A stretch of DNA of 64,000 nt from an uncultured Pseudomonadales bacterium (GTDB lineage Bacteria; Pseudomonadota; Gammaproteobacteria; Pseudomonadales; Pseudohongiellaceae). The stretch lies in NCBI GenBank assembly GCA_947259995.1, contig CAMYOK010000002.1:1032881-1096880 (forward strand), in the 5' to 3' direction. Under the pieces are notes generated by a model. The model was not told where the DNA came from and searched no databases. It saw only the letters and a list, made by a program, of their open reading frames with translations. The number at the start of each line of letters is the position of its first letter. Within the stretch, counting starts at the first letter, position 1. Below are positions 17,301-25,894 of this stretch, one piece after another. The translations under genes and the position numbers were made by a program.

Positions 17301-19289
17301 ATGAAAGAAGCAATAAAAATAAAACTGCCAGAGATTGAAGATGACGCGCCCATCATAGGGCGTTACCGCGAACTAAGCCGACCATGGCGTATCGCCATGG
17401 CGAGCCTTACTACCGCCGCGACTTGCTTAGCGATAAATCAAATATTCGCTTTCGGGTTTTTCGTCAACAGCGTCATGCTCGATAGCCGCTATCTCTACCT
17501 CATAACAGGGATTATGTTGTCGATGGTATTCATCACCTTTCCCGCCACGCGCAACAATAGAGATTTCGTACCCTGGTATGACATCGCCATCATCATCACC
17601 ATTGCTTGTATTTTTTCTTACTTTGCATGGAACGCAGAACGCATCGTCTTGGAAGCTTGGGAGTTCGTGGCGCCCCCTATTGGCATCGCGCTGGCTCTGC
17701 TTACTTGGCCCATAATCTTGGAGGCCGGACGGCGCGCTGGCGGCCTACCCATCTTCATTATTGTAACTGTGTTGTCTTTCTATCCAATGTACTCGCACTT
17801 ACTCCCGGACGTTGTTGCCGGCATTGGCCTGCCTATTGATGACGTTGCAATTTTTCACATCTTGGGGGAAGAGAGTTTATTCGGTTTGCCGATGCAAGCA
17901 TTTGCCATGCTGGTGTTTGGATTCCTACTTTTTGGCGTGGCCTTGCAATACACCGGCGGCGGACCATTCTTTATCAATTTTGCCTTTGCCCTTCTTGGCC
18001 ATATGCGTGGCGGCCCAGCGAAGGTTGCGATTTTCTCCAGCGGGCTCCTTGGCTCCATGAGCGGCGGCCCTGTGACCAACGTTTTGACTACTGGCCCTCT
18101 CACAATTCCTGCGATGCGCCGCACTGGGTTTACCCGCCACTACGCAGCCGGTGTCGAAGCATGCGCATCTACCGGCGGTGTTTTGATGCCACCCATCATG
18201 GGAGCCACGGCCTTTGTGATGGCCAGCTTTTTAAGTGTGAGTTATGTCACTGTGGCGGTGGCCGCCATCGTTCCTTCTATCTTATATTTCTTCGGACTAT
18301 TCGTGCAGATCGATGCTTATGCCGCCAAGAATAATCTGCAAGGTTTACCTAAAGAGGAACTGCCAAAGGCGAAACAAGTGTTTAAAGAGGGTTGGTATTT
18401 TCTCGCCGTATTTGTCCTTCTGGTCTGGATGTTGGTGTATTTACAACAAGAGGCCACCGCGCCCTTCTATGCTACTGCGGTGCTCTTGTTCATCAATCAC
18501 TTCACGTCCCACAAAATGTCTTTCGAAAAGTTCACGCAGATGATCGCAGCGACAGGGAAATTGATGGCCGAACTGGCAGGGATCCTTGCAGCCATAGGAT
18601 TGATCGTGGGCGCACTGGCGGTCACTGGCATGGCAGGGACGCTGGCCAATGATCTAGTCTATATAGCTGGGGACAACGTATTGGTATTGCTAATCATGGG
18701 AGCAGTGACCAGTTTTGTACTCGGCATTGGCATGACGGTTACCGCCGCCTATATTTTTCTTGCCATCATTTTGGCGCCAGCGTTAGTCAACGCAGGGCTC
18801 GACCCTCTCGCCTCCCACATGTTTATTATGTATTGGGGAATGCTTAGTTTCATTACTCCACCTGTGGCGTTGTCAGCATTTGCCGCCGCCTCAGTGGCAC
18901 AGACCTCACCGATGCGGGTGGGTTTTGAGTCTATGCGTCTAGGCGCGATTATTTACTTCATCCCCTTTTTCTTCGTGTTCAACCCCGCCATGTTGCTGCA
19001 AGGCAGTTTCATGGATATAGCCCCGGTCCTAGTCACGGCCATCATCGGCGTGACCTTAGTGTCAGGCGCACTACAGGGTTATGTCATCGGCTTTGGAGCG
19101 CTTGGTAGCGGCGCATTCGGTATAGCAACACGAGCTGTCATTGCTTTTGCTGGCTTGGTCTTTGCGATACCTGGAGGGGGGCTGCTGGGGCTAAATCAAG
19201 TCAGCTTAGCGTTGACCGCCTGCGTAATTGCCGCCTGCGGTCTTGGGCTTGCAATCATGCAGCGACGACAACTTAGCACAGCTGCTTGA
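17301..19289 (+). CDS. Fused TRAP transporter permease (DctQM-type, TAXI class)
   Basis: This 662-residue integral membrane protein combines the small (DctQ-like) and large (DctM-like) TRAP subunits in one chain, as usual for TAXI systems. About 17 hydrophobic segments can be read. The DctM core is recognisable by SSGLLGSMSGGPVTNVLTTGPLTIPAMRRTGF and TGGVLMPPIMGATAFVMA. It should run sodium-coupled uptake with the preceding binding protein. The C-terminal ~90 residues (after SFMDIAPVLV) are extra hydrophobic helices. No regulator is adjacent and the substrate cannot be named. Confidence 0.92.
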   Translation: MKEAIKIKLPEIEDDAPIIGRYRELSRPWRIAMASLTTAATCLAINQIFAFGFFVNSVMLDSRYLYLITGIMLSMVFITFPATRNNRDFVPWYDIAIIITIACIFSYFAWNAERIVLEAWEFVAPPIGIALALLTWPIILEAGRRAGGLPIFIIVTVLSFYPMYSHLLPDVVAGIGLPIDDVAIFHILGEESLFGLPMQAFAMLVFGFLLFGVALQYTGGGPFFINFAFALLGHMRGGPAKVAIFSSGLLGSMSGGPVTNVLTTGPLTIPAMRRTGFTRHYAAGVEACASTGGVLMPPIMGATAFVMASFLSVSYVTVAVAAIVPSILYFFGLFVQIDAYAAKNNLQGLPKEELPKAKQVFKEGWYFLAVFVLLVWMLVYLQQEATAPFYATAVLLFINHFTSHKMSFEKFTQMIAATGKLMAELAGILAAIGLIVGALAVTGMAGTLANDLVYIAGDNVLVLLIMGAVTSFVLGIGMTVTAAYIFLAIILAPALVNAGLDPLASHMFIMYWGMLSFITPPVALSAFAAASVAQTSPMRVGFESMRLGAIIYFIPFFFVFNPAMLLQGSFMDIAPVLVTAIIGVTLVSGALQGYVIGFGALGSGAFGIATRAVIAFAGLVFAIPGGGLLGLNQVSLALTACVIAACGLGLAIMQRRQLSTAA

Positions 19290-19297
19290 TTTTAATA

Positions 19298-20554
19298 TCA
19301 GGGGCGATCCACGATCGCCCCGTAGACACCATTTTTAAACTCTTCACGAAACCCCTGACCGCCAGAAGGTGACACCTGTGCCATAATTACAGTCACAATG
19401 CCTTCCACAGGGTCAATCGAGAATCTTGTACCGGCAGAACCATCCCACCAAACCTCTCCTGGGCTAGCCGCAAACGGATAATCTTCTGGCACAAGTGCGT
19501 ATGCGAAGCCACCAATCGTCCATCCGGAGGCTGCCATGTAACCACCGCGCCCAATCGGCAACAGCTCCTCTGCAATGCTGTTTTCCATCATCAGTGCGAT
19601 AGTGTCAGGCTGCAGAAGTTGGCGGCCGAAAAGCTCACCCTGATTTAGGTACAACTGTGAGAATTTCGCAAAGTCCAGCGTCGAGGAAATCAACCCAACG
19701 CCTCCTTCAATTAGAGGGGCTTGTTCCGTGAAAGGAATATCTTCCATCTCATGGACTTGCAACACGCCCTGAGCGTCTGGACGATAAACAGTCGCTAAGC
19801 GAGACTGGCGCTCTTGATCCACATAGAACACAGTGTCGTGCATCTCTAATGGTGCAAAGACTCGCTCATTTAAAAAATCCTCTAAGCTCTGCCCAGACCA
19901 CACTTCCACCAGTCTTCCTAGCACTGTCGCCGAGAGCCCATAACGAAACTCTGTACCCGGGTCATCGAACAAAGGCACCCGCGCGGCGTTACTAGTCACT
20001 TGTGCCGCTGTTAATGATCGCAGACGCACCCCTTGTTGAACATAGATTGACGAGCTGCGGCTGCCAAGGCCTGATGTGTGGCGCATCAGGTCTGCCACTT
20101 CGATGTCGCCAACCCGGCGGCGAGTCTGCGTCATGCTAGGGTTTGATGAATCGACAAACACTTGTTGCTGCGCAAACTCTGGAAGATATTTGGAAATTGG
20201 GTCGTCGAGTTTAAAATACCCCTCTTCCCAGAGAATCATAGCGGCGAGGCTGGTCACTGGACGCGTCATTGAATAAATGCGGAATAAGGCATCTTCTGGC
20301 ATTGGACTTGCCGTGGCTATATCGCGTTGACCGAGCGCCTCGTGGTAGACGAGCTTGCCATCTTTCAGGACCGCTGCTACTACCCCAGCGATATGCCCCG
20401 CATCCACATGCGCCTGCAGGTTCGCAGTCACCTGTGCCAGTGCGGTGCTTGACAGCCCCACAGACTCGGGGCTTGCAGGCGGAAGTTCTTGCCCGAAGCT
20501 ATAGGTGCAACTAAGGCAAGCGAATGCGGTGACGATTGAGTTAGGGAAACGCAT
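19298..20554 (-). CDS. Beta-lactamase-family serine hydrolase
   Basis: The protein belongs to the class C beta-lactamase/esterase-like group. The ATG at 20554 is chosen since it starts a signal peptide (MRFPNSIVTAFACLSCTYSFGQ) and has AAAGGA upstream; this gives 418 residues. The nucleophile motif reads SMTR (IYSMTRPVTSLAAMIL) where the family normally has SxxK, so the general-base lysine is an arginine. A YGLS motif (FRYGLSATVLGRL) stands at the YxN position. It is probably an exported esterase or amidase with unknown substrate, if active. It is convergent with the TRAP permease gene, 8 nt away. Confidence 0.85.
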   Translation of the reverse strand: MRFPNSIVTAFACLSCTYSFGQELPPASPESVGLSSTALAQVTANLQAHVDAGHIAGVVAAVLKDGKLVYHEALGQRDIATASPMPEDALFRIYSMTRPVTSLAAMILWEEGYFKLDDPISKYLPEFAQQQVFVDSSNPSMTQTRRRVGDIEVADLMRHTSGLGSRSSSIYVQQGVRLRSLTAAQVTSNAARVPLFDDPGTEFRYGLSATVLGRLVEVWSGQSLEDFLNERVFAPLEMHDTVFYVDQERQSRLATVYRPDAQGVLQVHEMEDIPFTEQAPLIEGGVGLISSTLDFAKFSQLYLNQGELFGRQLLQPDTIALMMENSIAEELLPIGRGGYMAASGWTIGGFAYALVPEDYPFAASPGEVWWDGSAGTRFSIDPVEGIVTVIMAQVSPSGGQGFREEFKNGVYGAIVDRP

Positions 20555-20606
20555 TGGAGGAGTCCTTTTATTATTAATGGGGTGGCATTGACTTAATGAG
20601 TGGTGC

Positions 20607-21371
20607 TTAGATCCATAGACGATGTTCATGTTTGCGCAACCAGCGCACATAGACTCGATAGTCTGGGCAAACTGATTCGACAAGCGCCCAAAACTTCGCT
20701 GAATGATTCATGACCAGTAAATGGCTCACTTCATGACAAATCATATAGTCAATAATGGCATCGGGGGCTAACATAATCAGCCAATTGAACTGGATTCGTC
20801 CAGAAGACGTACAGTGCCCCCACTTGCTTTTGGTTTTGCGGAACACCACATCTTTGAGCTTAGTGTCGGCATTTAAGTGTGCTGCCAGGGCACGGGTTCT
20901 CTGCGGCAACACAGCCTTCGCCTGCGCCATCAGCCAGCGCTGCAATACCGCCGCCACACTGCGCTCGTCTATGCGTTTGGCAAAGATATGCAACTCGGTG
21001 TCTGTGACTTCGATTGCCTCGAGTGTGCGCACGAAAAGACGCAAGCGCAGAGATTTGCCCTTATAGAATATTTTTGCATTGTCCTGCAGCCGCAGGCGCT
21101 GGCTATCGTGTTGCGCCTTCTCCGACAATTTGCGTGTAATCCACTGAGTATGCTTACCCACAAAATCAGCGATTTGTGCATCGCTCACAAAATGCGGGGC
21201 TCGCACCTGCACTTGTTCATGCTGGACGTGCACGACCATCGTTTTACGCTTGCTGCGCACAATGTGATAAGTCAATGGTGTAGGCGCAGGCAGTACTTTT
21301 GTACTTGCCGCTTGCGTCGTCGAAGTCAGGGCAATGATGGGCTTATTTGAATGTGTCATGAATTGACGCAT
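20607..21371 (-). CDS. YgjP-like M48-type metallohydrolase
   Basis: The protein matches the YgjP/DUF45 (COG1451) family of zinc metalloproteins. The metal site is HEVSHLLVMNHSAKFWALVE (HExxH plus the downstream conserved His in NHS), preceded by the family block SKWGHCTSSGRIQFNWLIMLAP. The C-terminus RKHEHRLWI is also typical. The start is uncertain: an ATG at 21371 or 21359, neither with a clear ribosome binding site. It lies divergently 29 nt from cmoA. The exact substrate is unknown; members are thought to be peptidases. Confidence 0.88.
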   Translation of the reverse strand: MRQFMTHSNKPIIALTSTTQAASTKVLPAPTPLTYHIVRSKRKTMVVHVQHEQVQVRAPHFVSDAQIADFVGKHTQWITRKLSEKAQHDSQRLRLQDNAKIFYKGKSLRLRLFVRTLEAIEVTDTELHIFAKRIDERSVAAVLQRWLMAQAKAVLPQRTRALAAHLNADTKLKDVVFRKTKSKWGHCTSSGRIQFNWLIMLAPDAIIDYMICHEVSHLLVMNHSAKFWALVESVCPDYRVYVRWLRKHEHRLWI

Positions 21372-21400
21372 AATACGCAAAACTTCAATAGATCACCATC

Positions 21401-22132
21401 ATGAGCACTAACAAGCACGACAGCATATACGCAACGCAACGGCCACGTGAAGACTTCGTCTTCGATGAAAAAGTCGCCGCCGTGTTTACCGATATGATTA
21501 GCCGCTCAGTGCCCGGTTACGCCACCATCATTTCGATGATTGGAGTATTGGCAAATCGCTATTGCTCGAAGGGCTCCAAGCTCTACGATCTTGGCTGCTC
21601 TCTCGGCGGCGCCACCTTCGCCATGGCCCACCATATTGAGCATAAAGATTATCAACTTATCGCCGTCGACAATTCCGCCGCGATGATGACAAGACTACAA
21701 CACGCCTTGGACACCAGCGATGAGTCCTACCCAATTTTGCTATCGCAAGCGGATATTAGCGACATTGAAATCCGTGATGCCTCTGTAGTGGTGTTGAACT
21801 TTACGCTGCAGTTTATCGACCCAGCCCAACGGGAAGAGCTTATGCGCAAGATCTATTTAGGCATGCGTCCTGGTGGGATCTTGATACTGTCTGAAAAGAT
21901 ACGGCTCGCCGACGATGACCTCAATGCCTTGCTCATCGACATGTATCACCAATTCAAAGAAGCCCAGGGTTATTCCAAACTCGAGATTAGCCAGAAGCGC
22001 TCCGCATTAGAGAACGTATTGATTCCAGAAACACTCGCCGCCCATAAAAGCCGCCTTCTCAAGGCAGGTTTTCGCAGTGTTGATTCTTGGTTTCAATGTT
22101 TCAACTTCGCCTCAATGATCGCATTTAAATAA
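21401..22132 (+). CDS. cmoA: Carboxy-S-adenosylmethionine synthase CmoA
   Basis: CmoA converts SAM and prephenate to carboxy-SAM, the donor for wobble uridine-34 modification. The 243-residue protein shows the family start DSIYATQRPREDFVFDEKVAAVFTDMI, SAM motif KLYDLGCSLGGATFAMA and the VVLNFTLQFIDP segment. cmoB begins 8 nt downstream and completes the pathway to cmo5U34. Confidence 0.97.
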   Translation: MSTNKHDSIYATQRPREDFVFDEKVAAVFTDMISRSVPGYATIISMIGVLANRYCSKGSKLYDLGCSLGGATFAMAHHIEHKDYQLIAVDNSAAMMTRLQHALDTSDESYPILLSQADISDIEIRDASVVVLNFTLQFIDPAQREELMRKIYLGMRPGGILILSEKIRLADDDLNALLIDMYHQFKEAQGYSKLEISQKRSALENVLIPETLAAHKSRLLKAGFRSVDSWFQCFNFASMIAFK

Positions 22133-22140
22133 AGAGTTCT

Positions 22141-23112
22141 ATGCCTTATTCCAATCTTTCGGCCCTGCTCGCAGGAACCGAGCTAACACCCCTGACGCAA
22201 TTTTGCAGCCAATCCTGGTTTGATAGCCGTAATAATGGCGACTACCCTAAGTGGCGGCAAGCGGTGGACGCCCTCCCCCAGATTACCGCAAGCAACACGG
22301 ACCTTAGCACCGCTGTTAGTATCGGCACCGCTTCTGACTGCGATGCCAGCACGCGTGAGCAACTGCGTGAGGCGCTGCAGGTCATGATTCCATGGCGAAA
22401 AGGGCCATTCTCTCTATTTGGCATCGATATTGACACAGAGTGGCGCTCTGACTGGAAATGGGACCGAGTGCTCCCCCACATCAGCCCGCTGGCAGGGCGT
22501 AAGATTCTCGATGTTGGCTGTGGTAACGGTTATCACTGTTTTCGCATGGCCGGGGAAGGCGCACAGCTAGCCCTTGGGATCGACTCGCAGCTGGCCTACT
22601 CGATGCAGTTTCAAGCTATCAAACGATATGTGCCAGACACGCCTGTGTTTGTATTGCCCACTACTTTTGAGGAAGCGCTTGCCACACTGAGCACAGAGCC
22701 AGAAGCATTCGACTCTGTATTTTCAATGGGCGTGCTCTATCATCGTCGCTCCCCCATAGATCACTTGCTACAGTTGAAGAGCTGTTTACGCCCGGGCGGC
22801 GAATTAGTCTTAGAGACTTTGGTGGTAGATGGAGAGCGTGGCTATGCGCTAACACCGGATGACCGCTACAGTCGAATGCGCAATGTCTGGTTTGTACCCT
22901 CGTGCTCCACAATACTCAGCTGGCTAACTCGGTGTGGCTTTAAGGACTGTAAAGTCATTGATACTGGTGTCACTAGCCTTGACGAACAACGAACCACCGA
23001 CTGGATGCGGTTTCAGTCCCTAGTCGACAGTCTTGACCCAAATGACCACAGCCTAACTGTTGAAGGGCTTCCTGCCCCTCAACGTGCCGTTTTCGTTGCT
23101 ACCAAACCATAA
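22141..23112 (+). CDS. cmoB: tRNA U34 carboxymethyltransferase CmoB
   Basis: CmoB transfers the carboxymethyl group from carboxy-SAM to ho5U34 in tRNA. The 323-residue protein has the characteristic WRKGPFSLFGIDIDTEWRSDWKWDR block, the SAM motif KILDVGCGNGYHCFRMAGEG and the FSMGVLYHRRSPIDHLLQLK motif. It is co-transcribed with cmoA and followed by a perfect 13-bp hairpin. Confidence 0.97.
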   Translation: MPYSNLSALLAGTELTPLTQFCSQSWFDSRNNGDYPKWRQAVDALPQITASNTDLSTAVSIGTASDCDASTREQLREALQVMIPWRKGPFSLFGIDIDTEWRSDWKWDRVLPHISPLAGRKILDVGCGNGYHCFRMAGEGAQLALGIDSQLAYSMQFQAIKRYVPDTPVFVLPTTFEEALATLSTEPEAFDSVFSMGVLYHRRSPIDHLLQLKSCLRPGGELVLETLVVDGERGYALTPDDRYSRMRNVWFVPSCSTILSWLTRCGFKDCKVIDTGVTSLDEQRTTDWMRFQSLVDSLDPNDHSLTVEGLPAPQRAVFVATKP

Positions 23113-23125
23113 TAGCCTTTCCTGG

Positions 23126-23153
23126 AGGCACCTTTGGCAAGCCAAAGGTGCCT
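23126..23153 (+). terminator. Perfect 13-bp hairpin after cmoB
   Basis: AGGCACCTTTGGC (23126-23138), an AA spacer and GCCAAAGGTGCCT (23141-23153) form a perfect 13-bp inverted repeat 13 nt after the cmoB stop. No T-run follows (TGCCTAG), so it is not a textbook intrinsic terminator. It may stop transcripts, protect the cmoAB 3' end, or be a REP-like hairpin linked to the neighbouring RAYT-like gene. Confidence 0.6.
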
Positions 23154-23368
23154 TGCCTAGCTTTAAAGCATCAGTGGAATAAGAAGTTTATAACCACTAA
23201 TTTAGTGGCAAGCCCACTCTAAATATCCTCTTTAATAAAGTGATCATCCTTTTTGGTTGACGGGCTCCTCTATTTCAGTTATCACTATGCTTGTGAATTT
23301 AGGGTCATCTCTAACTCGATAATCCAGTTGCATAATAAATATTAAAAACACAACCCGGGAATAAAACA

Positions 23369-24337
23369 ATGGCCAGACCATTACGAATAGAATACCCAGA
23401 TGCGTATTATCATGTCTCAAATGTCGGTGTAGATAAGCAGAAAATCTTTCCCTCACAAAAATACTTTGAAGCATTTTTAGCAGGCCTAGAGGAGACGTGT
23501 TTTAGACTCAACGTCGAAGTGCACGCCTACTGCTTGCTCAAAGACCAGTACCATCTTCTGATCAAAACCCCCGAAGGCAATCTCAGCCGCTTTATGCGGC
23601 AAGTGGACGGCCTATACACCCAACACTACCAACGTATAAAGAAGACTGAAGGCTCGCTTTTTAAAGGCCGCTATAAAGCGGTATTGGTGCAAGCTAGCAA
23701 TTATCTCCTGCCGCTCACTCGTTATATTCATCTCGGTGTGCGCAAGGCCGACCTAGAGACTTACCAATGGTCAAGCTACCCCGCGTATATCAATAAGGCG
23801 AAAGCGCCCACTTGGTTGGCCCGCGACGAAGTCTTCGCGCAAATTGGCCTCACTGGCGCTAAACGCACTGCCGCGTTGAAACAATATATGGCTGATGGCG
23901 TCGACGAGGAACTTGCGCACTTCTACGGCAAGAAAAATCTGTCCTCGATTATGGGAGACGAGAAGTTTAAAAAGTCAGCCAAGGGCAAGCGCAATGCCTC
24001 CAAGGCTAGAGGTGTGTCACGCGGGGCTCACGCCAAATGGCGCCCTTCCTGCAAAGACATCATCAGTGCGGTCGCCAAACAATTCAAGGTGAGCGAAGAA
24101 AGCATTTACACTGCTGCCCGAGGCCCTGGCTCCAAGAACGTTCCGCGCTGGGTAGCGATGTACCTCTGCCAAGAACTGTCTGCCGTTACCCTGCAGGCTA
24201 TCGCCAAGCTGTTTAAACTGAAGCGCTACGGCACTGTCTCGACAACGGTCGGTAAGCTGAAAAAAGAGTTTGCTGAAGACACTAAGCTGCTCAACACCAC
24301 TAACCGATTGATGAAGGCGCTTAGCAAAGAGAAATAA
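23369..24337 (+). CDS. RAYT/Y1-transposase-like protein with DnaA-like tail, degenerate HUH
   Basis: The 322-residue protein belongs to the REP-associated/Y1 transposase-like family (COG1943). Family blocks are the start MARPLRIEYPDAYYHV, then GNLSRFMRQVDGLYTQHYQR, GSLFKGRYKAVLV and YLLPLTRYIHLGVRKADL. The metal-binding motif, usually NHxH, reads DQYH: one histidine of the HUH pair is Gln and the preceding Asn is Asp. After residue ~230 a DnaA domain IV-like helical region follows (DIISAVAKQFKVSEESIY...LQAIAKLFKLKRYGTVSTTVGKL). It stands alone between the cmoB hairpin and a strong terminator. Probably a domesticated DNA-binding relative rather than an active transposase. Confidence 0.8.
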   Translation: MARPLRIEYPDAYYHVSNVGVDKQKIFPSQKYFEAFLAGLEETCFRLNVEVHAYCLLKDQYHLLIKTPEGNLSRFMRQVDGLYTQHYQRIKKTEGSLFKGRYKAVLVQASNYLLPLTRYIHLGVRKADLETYQWSSYPAYINKAKAPTWLARDEVFAQIGLTGAKRTAALKQYMADGVDEELAHFYGKKNLSSIMGDEKFKKSAKGKRNASKARGVSRGAHAKWRPSCKDIISAVAKQFKVSEESIYTAARGPGSKNVPRWVAMYLCQELSAVTLQAIAKLFKLKRYGTVSTTVGKLKKEFAEDTKLLNTTNRLMKALSKEK

Positions 24338-24359
24338 CCCCGAGTGTTTCTTTGCAACA

Positions 24360-24401
24360 AAAACGCCGCCCCTAAGTTTTCACTCAGGGGCGGCGTTTTT
24401 T
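24360..24401. terminator. Bidirectional intrinsic terminator
   Basis: AAAACGCCGCCCCT and AGGGGCGGCGTTTT form a 14-bp GC-rich stem with a 12-nt loop and a T-run on the plus side. It ends the RAYT-like gene. Its A-rich 5' arm gives a T-run on the minus strand as well, so it can also end the convergent rpmG transcript. Confidence 0.93.
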
Positions 24402-24461
24402 ATCACGTATCGCTCTATTCGGGCAGATCGAGGCAAGCGTTAAGCCTTACGGCTCAACAAA

Positions 24462-24617
24462 TTACTTAATCTTAGACTCTTTATAGATGACGTGCTTGCG
24501 AACAACGGGATCAAACTTCTTGATCTCCATTTTGTCAGGCATCGTTCGCTTGTTTTTGTCTGTAGTGTAGAAGTGCCCTGTGTTTGCTGAAGACACTAAT
24601 TTAATTTTATCGCGCAT
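24462..24617 (-). CDS. rpmG: 50S ribosomal protein L33
   Basis: A 51-residue frame below the usual length cut-off encodes L33: it begins [20 protein letters not shown] and continues [23 protein letters not shown], a near-typical gammaproteobacterial sequence. The zinc-binding CxxC pairs found in some L33 paralogues are absent, as is normal for the proteobacterial form. It follows rpmB by 32 nt, with AGGTGGTG as ribosome binding site, in the conserved order radC-rpmB-rpmG. Confidence 0.97.
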   Translation of the reverse strand: MRDKIKLVSSANTGHFYTTDKNKRTMPDKMEIKKFDPVVRKHVIYKESKIK

Positions 24618-24649
24618 TGCTGCTCACCACCTGCATCAGGATTTAAATA

Positions 24650-24886
24650 TTAAACTTTACCGCCATTGGCGCGGATATCAGACAATACGGCATCGATACC
24701 GTTCTTATCAATGATACGCATACCTTTTGTGGAAACTTTCAGTTTCACAAAACGCTTCTCAGATTCCACCCAAAAACGATGTGTATGGATGTTAGGTGAA
24801 AAACGGCGTCTGGTTCTGTTGTTTGCGTGAGAAACATTATTGCCTGTAATCGGTTTTTTACCGGTTACGATACATACGTTAGCCAT
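24650..24886 (-). CDS. rpmB: 50S ribosomal protein L28
   Basis: The 78-residue protein is full-length L28: [20 protein letters not shown] at the start, then [19 protein letters not shown] and the C-terminal [14 protein letters not shown]. It is the first of the rpmB-rpmG pair and is preceded by a structured leader (24907-24938). Confidence 0.98.
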   Translation of the reverse strand: MANVCIVTGKKPITGNNVSHANNRTRRRFSPNIHTHRFWVESEKRFVKLKVSTKGMRIIDKNGIDAVLSDIRANGGKV

Positions 24887-24906
24887 TGCCTTGCCTCGTT
24901 ACAGAG

Positions 24907-24938
24907 CCCGAATTATCTGGTGAAAGACCACATTCGGG
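24907..24938 (-). promoter_or_regulatory. Two-part hairpin in the rpmB leader
   Basis: On the minus strand CCCGAAT pairs with ATTCGGG and, inside that, TGGT pairs with ACCA around a 5-nt loop. The structure ends about 20 nt upstream of the rpmB start codon. Nested helices with an internal bulge immediately before a ribosomal-protein gene fit a possible autogenous control site, but no such site is known to me for L28. Confidence 0.45.
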
Positions 24939-25073
24939 ACTTCTACCTGACCATTGCTACTGTCTTGCCAAAAAAAGAGCTGCGTTTTATACCAAAACGC
25001 CGCCCCAATAGCAACAAAAAAGCCAGACTTTGTGAAATTGTCTACTGCGGCGCCCTTGTCAGCATCGTAGGCA

Positions 25074-25748
25074 TTATAACAGCCCACGCTCTGCAAAACT
25101 CACTGCCTCATTGCGCCCCACGACTACGTGGTCGAGAACCCGCACATCGATGGTGTTCAAGGCGCTTGTGAGGCGAGTCGTGATCGCGATATCGGCCTGA
25201 CTTGGCTCAGCCACACCGGAGGGGTGATTATGCGCGAAGATGACTGCGGCGGCGTTATTGCGCAGGCAGCGTTTAACGACTTCCCTAGGATAGACCGCCG
25301 CACCGTCTATCGTGCCGGTGAAGAGTTCCTCTAGCTTAACTACCCGATGCTGATTGTCCAAATACAGGCAGGCAAACACTTCATGTTCGTAGTGACGCAG
25401 CCTTGCCCTCAGGTACTGCCGTGTGAGCTCGGAACTGGTCAATGCGTCTCGTTCTGCCAGTTGCTCATGCAAATGCCGCTTAGAGAGCTCTAGCATCGCC
25501 TGAAGCTGTATATAACTCACCAGACCTAAACCCACGCTTCGACAAAACTCCTCTTTGCTGGCGAGGAAGATCTGCGTCAACGAGCCGTATTCAGTCAAAA
25601 GGCTTCTGGCAACATCGATCGCACTACGGCCTCTGCCTCCCGATCGCACAATAAGGGCAAGCAGTTCCGCGTCTGACAGTTGCACGGCCCCTAGATTGAT
25701 TAGCTTCTCTCGCGGTCGTTCTGATATCGGCCAATCCTTGATGCTCAT
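25074..25748 (-). CDS. radC: RadC-family JAB/MPN protein
   Basis: The 224-residue protein is Rad[18 protein letters not shown] at the N-terminus, a helix-hairpin-helix-like region ([23 protein letters not shown]) and the C-terminal JAMM metal motif ([20 protein letters not shown]) with Glu upstream in KLEELF. Its old assignment to DNA repair is not firm and the biochemical activity is undefined. It has the conserved position upstream of rpmB and divergent from coaBC. A 187-nt gap without a gene separates it from rpmB and carries the rpmB leader hairpin. Confidence 0.95.
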   Translation of the reverse strand: MSIKDWPISERPREKLINLGAVQLSDAELLALIVRSGGRGRSAIDVARSLLTEYGSLTQIFLASKEEFCRSVGLGLVSYIQLQAMLELSKRHLHEQLAERDALTSSELTRQYLRARLRHYEHEVFACLYLDNQHRVVKLEELFTGTIDGAAVYPREVVKRCLRNNAAAVIFAHNHPSGVAEPSQADIAITTRLTSALNTIDVRVLDHVVVGRNEAVSFAERGLL

Positions 25749-25894
25749 ATCGCCTCCCTGGCGTTTTGGCTATACCATTGATAGTAGCAAAGCTTCGCAA
25801 AACAGCTTGTGCCTACAAATTGAATAGCCGCAGGCTTGCTGCTAGTCTTTGCCACCAACTTATATATCGACGTGCACAGCGTCCCAGGCCGACT

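Noticed and set aside
19301..19321. Terminator-like hairpin GGGGCGATC/GATCGCCCC
   Set aside because: A perfect 9-bp stem, but it lies inside the last codons of the serine hydrolase gene (Gly-Ala-Ile-Val-Asp-Arg-Pro) and has no T-run; coding constraint explains it sufficiently.
24887..25171. Plus-strand frame over the rpmB-radC gap
   Set aside because: It reads through the rpmB leader and antisense to radC with no homology, so it is a shadow frame.
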